Positions 62,708 through 64,000 of a DNA stretch of 64,000 nucleotides are shown in pieces. The position numbers and the translations under genes are program-made. Below the pieces are notes generated by a model that had not been told where the DNA came from, did not search any database, and worked only from the letters and a program-made list of their open reading frames with translations. The DNA lies in assembly GCF_010729485.1 (NCBI RefSeq), contig NZ_AP022609.1:2976001-3040000 (forward strand), written 5' to 3'. Position 1 is the first letter of the stretch; every line of letters begins with the position of its first letter. Source of the stretch: Mycolicibacter hiberniae. GTDB lineage: Bacteria > Actinomycetota > Actinomycetes > Mycobacteriales > Mycobacteriaceae.

Positions 62708-62825
62708 GAATGGAGAAGTTGCGATCTCTGAATCGTCACCCGCACGGCTCAGCGCTGCACCGGCGGCGCGCCACCCTCCCGTGCGCTCGCTCCGCGTCCC
62801 AGCCACCACGGCGTCCGGCACGCCG

Positions 62826-63512
62826 GTGACCACTCCCAGCGACGAACCCGCGTGGAAGCAGCGCGCGGTAGAACGCTCGATCAAGACCGCGAAGATCCGA
62901 GCCGGGCAACGTGTTCAACGGTTTCTCGATGCCGCGCAGTCGATCATCATCGAAAAGGGCAGCACGGACTTCACCGTCCAGGAGGTCGTCGACCGCTCGC
63001 GCCAATCCCTGCGCAGCTTTTATCTGCAGTTCGACGGCAAGCACGAGCTGCTGCTGGCACTGTTCGAAGATGCGTTGAGTCGCGCCGCGGATCAGATCCG
63101 CGCCGCAACGGCCAACCACTCCGATCCGCTGGACCGGCTGCGGGTTGCCGTCGAGTTGCTGTTCGAGTCTTCGCGCCCGGATCCGGCCGCCAAACGGCCA
63201 CTGTTCACCGACTTCGCCCCCACCCTGCTGTTGACCCATCCCGCCGAAGTACGCGTGGCTCACACGCCACTGCTGGACCTACTCACCGAGCTGACCCAGC
63301 AAGCCGCCGAGGCGGGCCGGTTGCGCACCGACACCCACCCCCGGCGGCTGGCGGCCATGGTCATGCAGACCGTCCTGTTCAACGCCCAATCCAGCCCTTC
63401 CTCCGCTGACCCGGCCGTCAATCCGCTGACCGCCGAGGAGGTCTGGGACTTCTGCGCGCACGGCTTCGGACACCCTGAGCCGGACGCATCCATCTTGGCC
63501 GCACGCAGCTGA
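62826..63512 (+). CDS. TetR-family regulator, candidate master regulator of the 35-63 kb island
   Basis: The protein of about 228 residues has an N-terminal helix-turn-helix (RVQRFLDAAQSIIIEKGSTDFTVQEVVDRSRQSLRSFYLQFDGKHEL, about residues 25-70) and a C-terminal ligand domain. The start is uncertain: GTG 62826 (VTTPSDEP) is preferred, GTG 62781 and even GTG 62691 (inside the operator) are in frame. The perfect palindrome at 62693 upstream and the same palindrome before five other transcription units make it the natural candidate repressor. The ligand may be a CoA ester of the degraded substrate. Confidence 0.88.
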   Translation: MTTPSDEPAWKQRAVERSIKTAKIRAGQRVQRFLDAAQSIIIEKGSTDFTVQEVVDRSRQSLRSFYLQFDGKHELLLALFEDALSRAADQIRAATANHSDPLDRLRVAVELLFESSRPDPAAKRPLFTDFAPTLLLTHPAEVRVAHTPLLDLLTELTQQAAEAGRLRTDTHPRRLAAMVMQTVLFNAQSSPSSADPAVNPLTAEEVWDFCAHGFGHPEPDASILAARS

Positions 63513-63622
63513 GATCCGGCGCCGGCTGCGCCGGCAGCGCCGCCGCGAACCCTGGACATCGACGGGGGAACCACATAGCCTCATGCGAACGGGATTATCG
63601 CTAGACGAGAAGGGGATTATCA
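63513..63622 (+). promoter_or_regulatory. Intergenic region before the aldehyde dehydrogenase gene
   Basis: Two direct copies of GGGATTATC occur at 63591-63599 and 63613-63621, 22 bases apart, immediately before the start codon. They might be binding sites one to two helical turns apart, or chance. The Gly/Cys-rich stretch CGCCGGCTGCGCCGGC (63520s) may form a hairpin after the TetR stop. No GAGAAT palindrome is present. Confidence 0.35.
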
Positions 63623-64000
63623 ATGTCGGTGCAGGCGGTGTTGGACGACATCCGGAAGGTGCCCGGAACCGGCGACGTGATCCCGATCATCGATCCGGCC
63701 ACCGAGGAGCAGCTGACCGAATTCACCGACTGCGGACCTGAGGCGGTCAACGACGCCGTTGCCCGGGCCAAGGCCACCGCCGAGTCCGGGGTGTGGTCGC
63801 AGATGGCGGACTACGACCGGGCCCGGGTGCTGTGGAAGGTCGCCGACCTCATCGACGAGAACGCCGAACTCCTGGCCGAACTCGAGTCGGTCAACGCCGG
63901 CATCCCGGCCTCCCAGGCCGCAATCATCACCAAGGTCGGCTCCGAGTGGTTCCGCTACTACGCGGGCTGGTGCACCAAGATCGACGGCATCGCCCGCGAC
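63623..64000 (+). CDS. Aldehyde dehydrogenase (partial, runs off the window)
   Basis: The first 126 residues are visible. IPIIDPATEEQLTEFTDCGPEAVNDAVARAKA and DYDRARVLWKVADLIDENAELLAELESVNAG match the N-terminal cofactor domain of NAD-dependent aldehyde dehydrogenases. The catalytic part lies beyond the window. ATG 63623 follows AAGGGG. With the alcohol and acyl-CoA dehydrogenases nearby it would oxidise an aldehyde intermediate. Confidence 0.9.
   Translation, partial: MSVQAVLDDIRKVPGTGDVIPIIDPATEEQLTEFTDCGPEAVNDAVARAKATAESGVWSQMADYDRARVLWKVADLIDENAELLAELESVNAGIPASQAAIITKVGSEWFRYYAGWCTKIDGIARD

Overview
The window is high-GC chromosomal DNA from a mycobacterium, most likely a non-tuberculous, soil-type species. 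The evidence is a complete mceABCDEF set with two Mce-associated membrane proteins, an MmpS-like exported protein, a 13E12-family HNH protein, a mycofactocin-type dehydrogenase, and four cytochromes P450 with five small 3Fe-4S-type ferredoxins. Genes are tightly packed, often with ATGA/GTGA start-stop overlaps. No tRNA, rRNA, CRISPR or insertion sequence was seen. Nearly the whole window is catabolic and lipid-uptake cargo.

Region 1 (about 0.1-7.8 kb, minus strand) reads SDR - TetR - ferredoxin - P450 - amidohydrolase - crotonase-fold protein - double-module CoA transferase. Two near-identical 22-bp sites (6888-6909 and 7786-7807) precede the TetR gene and the SDR gene, so the cluster is probably autoregulated by that TetR. 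A SnoaL-like gene and a 13E12 HNH gene follow on the plus strand.

Region 2 (9.8-21.5 kb) is a meta-cleavage pathway. A minus-strand operon encodes MhpC-like, MhpA and MhpB enzymes, a KstD-like flavoprotein, a luciferase-like oxidoreductase, an SDR, a cyclase-family protein and another hydrolase. It is divergent from an IclR regulator followed by a second KstD-like flavoprotein.

Region 3 (21.6-32.6 kb) holds an mceA-F operon on the minus strand followed by three small secreted proteins. Converging on it from the plus strand are an MmpS-like protein and two Mce-associated membrane proteins. The yrbEA/yrbEB permease pair that normally precedes mceA is absent from the window.

Region 4 (32.9-64 kb) is a large oxidative catabolic island: ALDH, CoA transferase, SDRs, three P450s with ferredoxins, a NuoF-like flavoprotein, a Rieske ferredoxin and a Rieske oxygenase, five acyl-CoA dehydrogenases, amidohydrolases, hydrolases and a DUF35-thiolase fusion resembling a one-chain retro-aldolase. 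A 15-bp palindrome, GAGAAT-N3-ATTCTC, occurs as four perfect and two imperfect copies plus a half-site, all in promoter regions, including the divergent promoter of a TetR gene at 62.8 kb. I infer one TetR regulon spanning about 27 kb, directed at a bulky hydrophobic acid whose identity cannot be read from the sequence.
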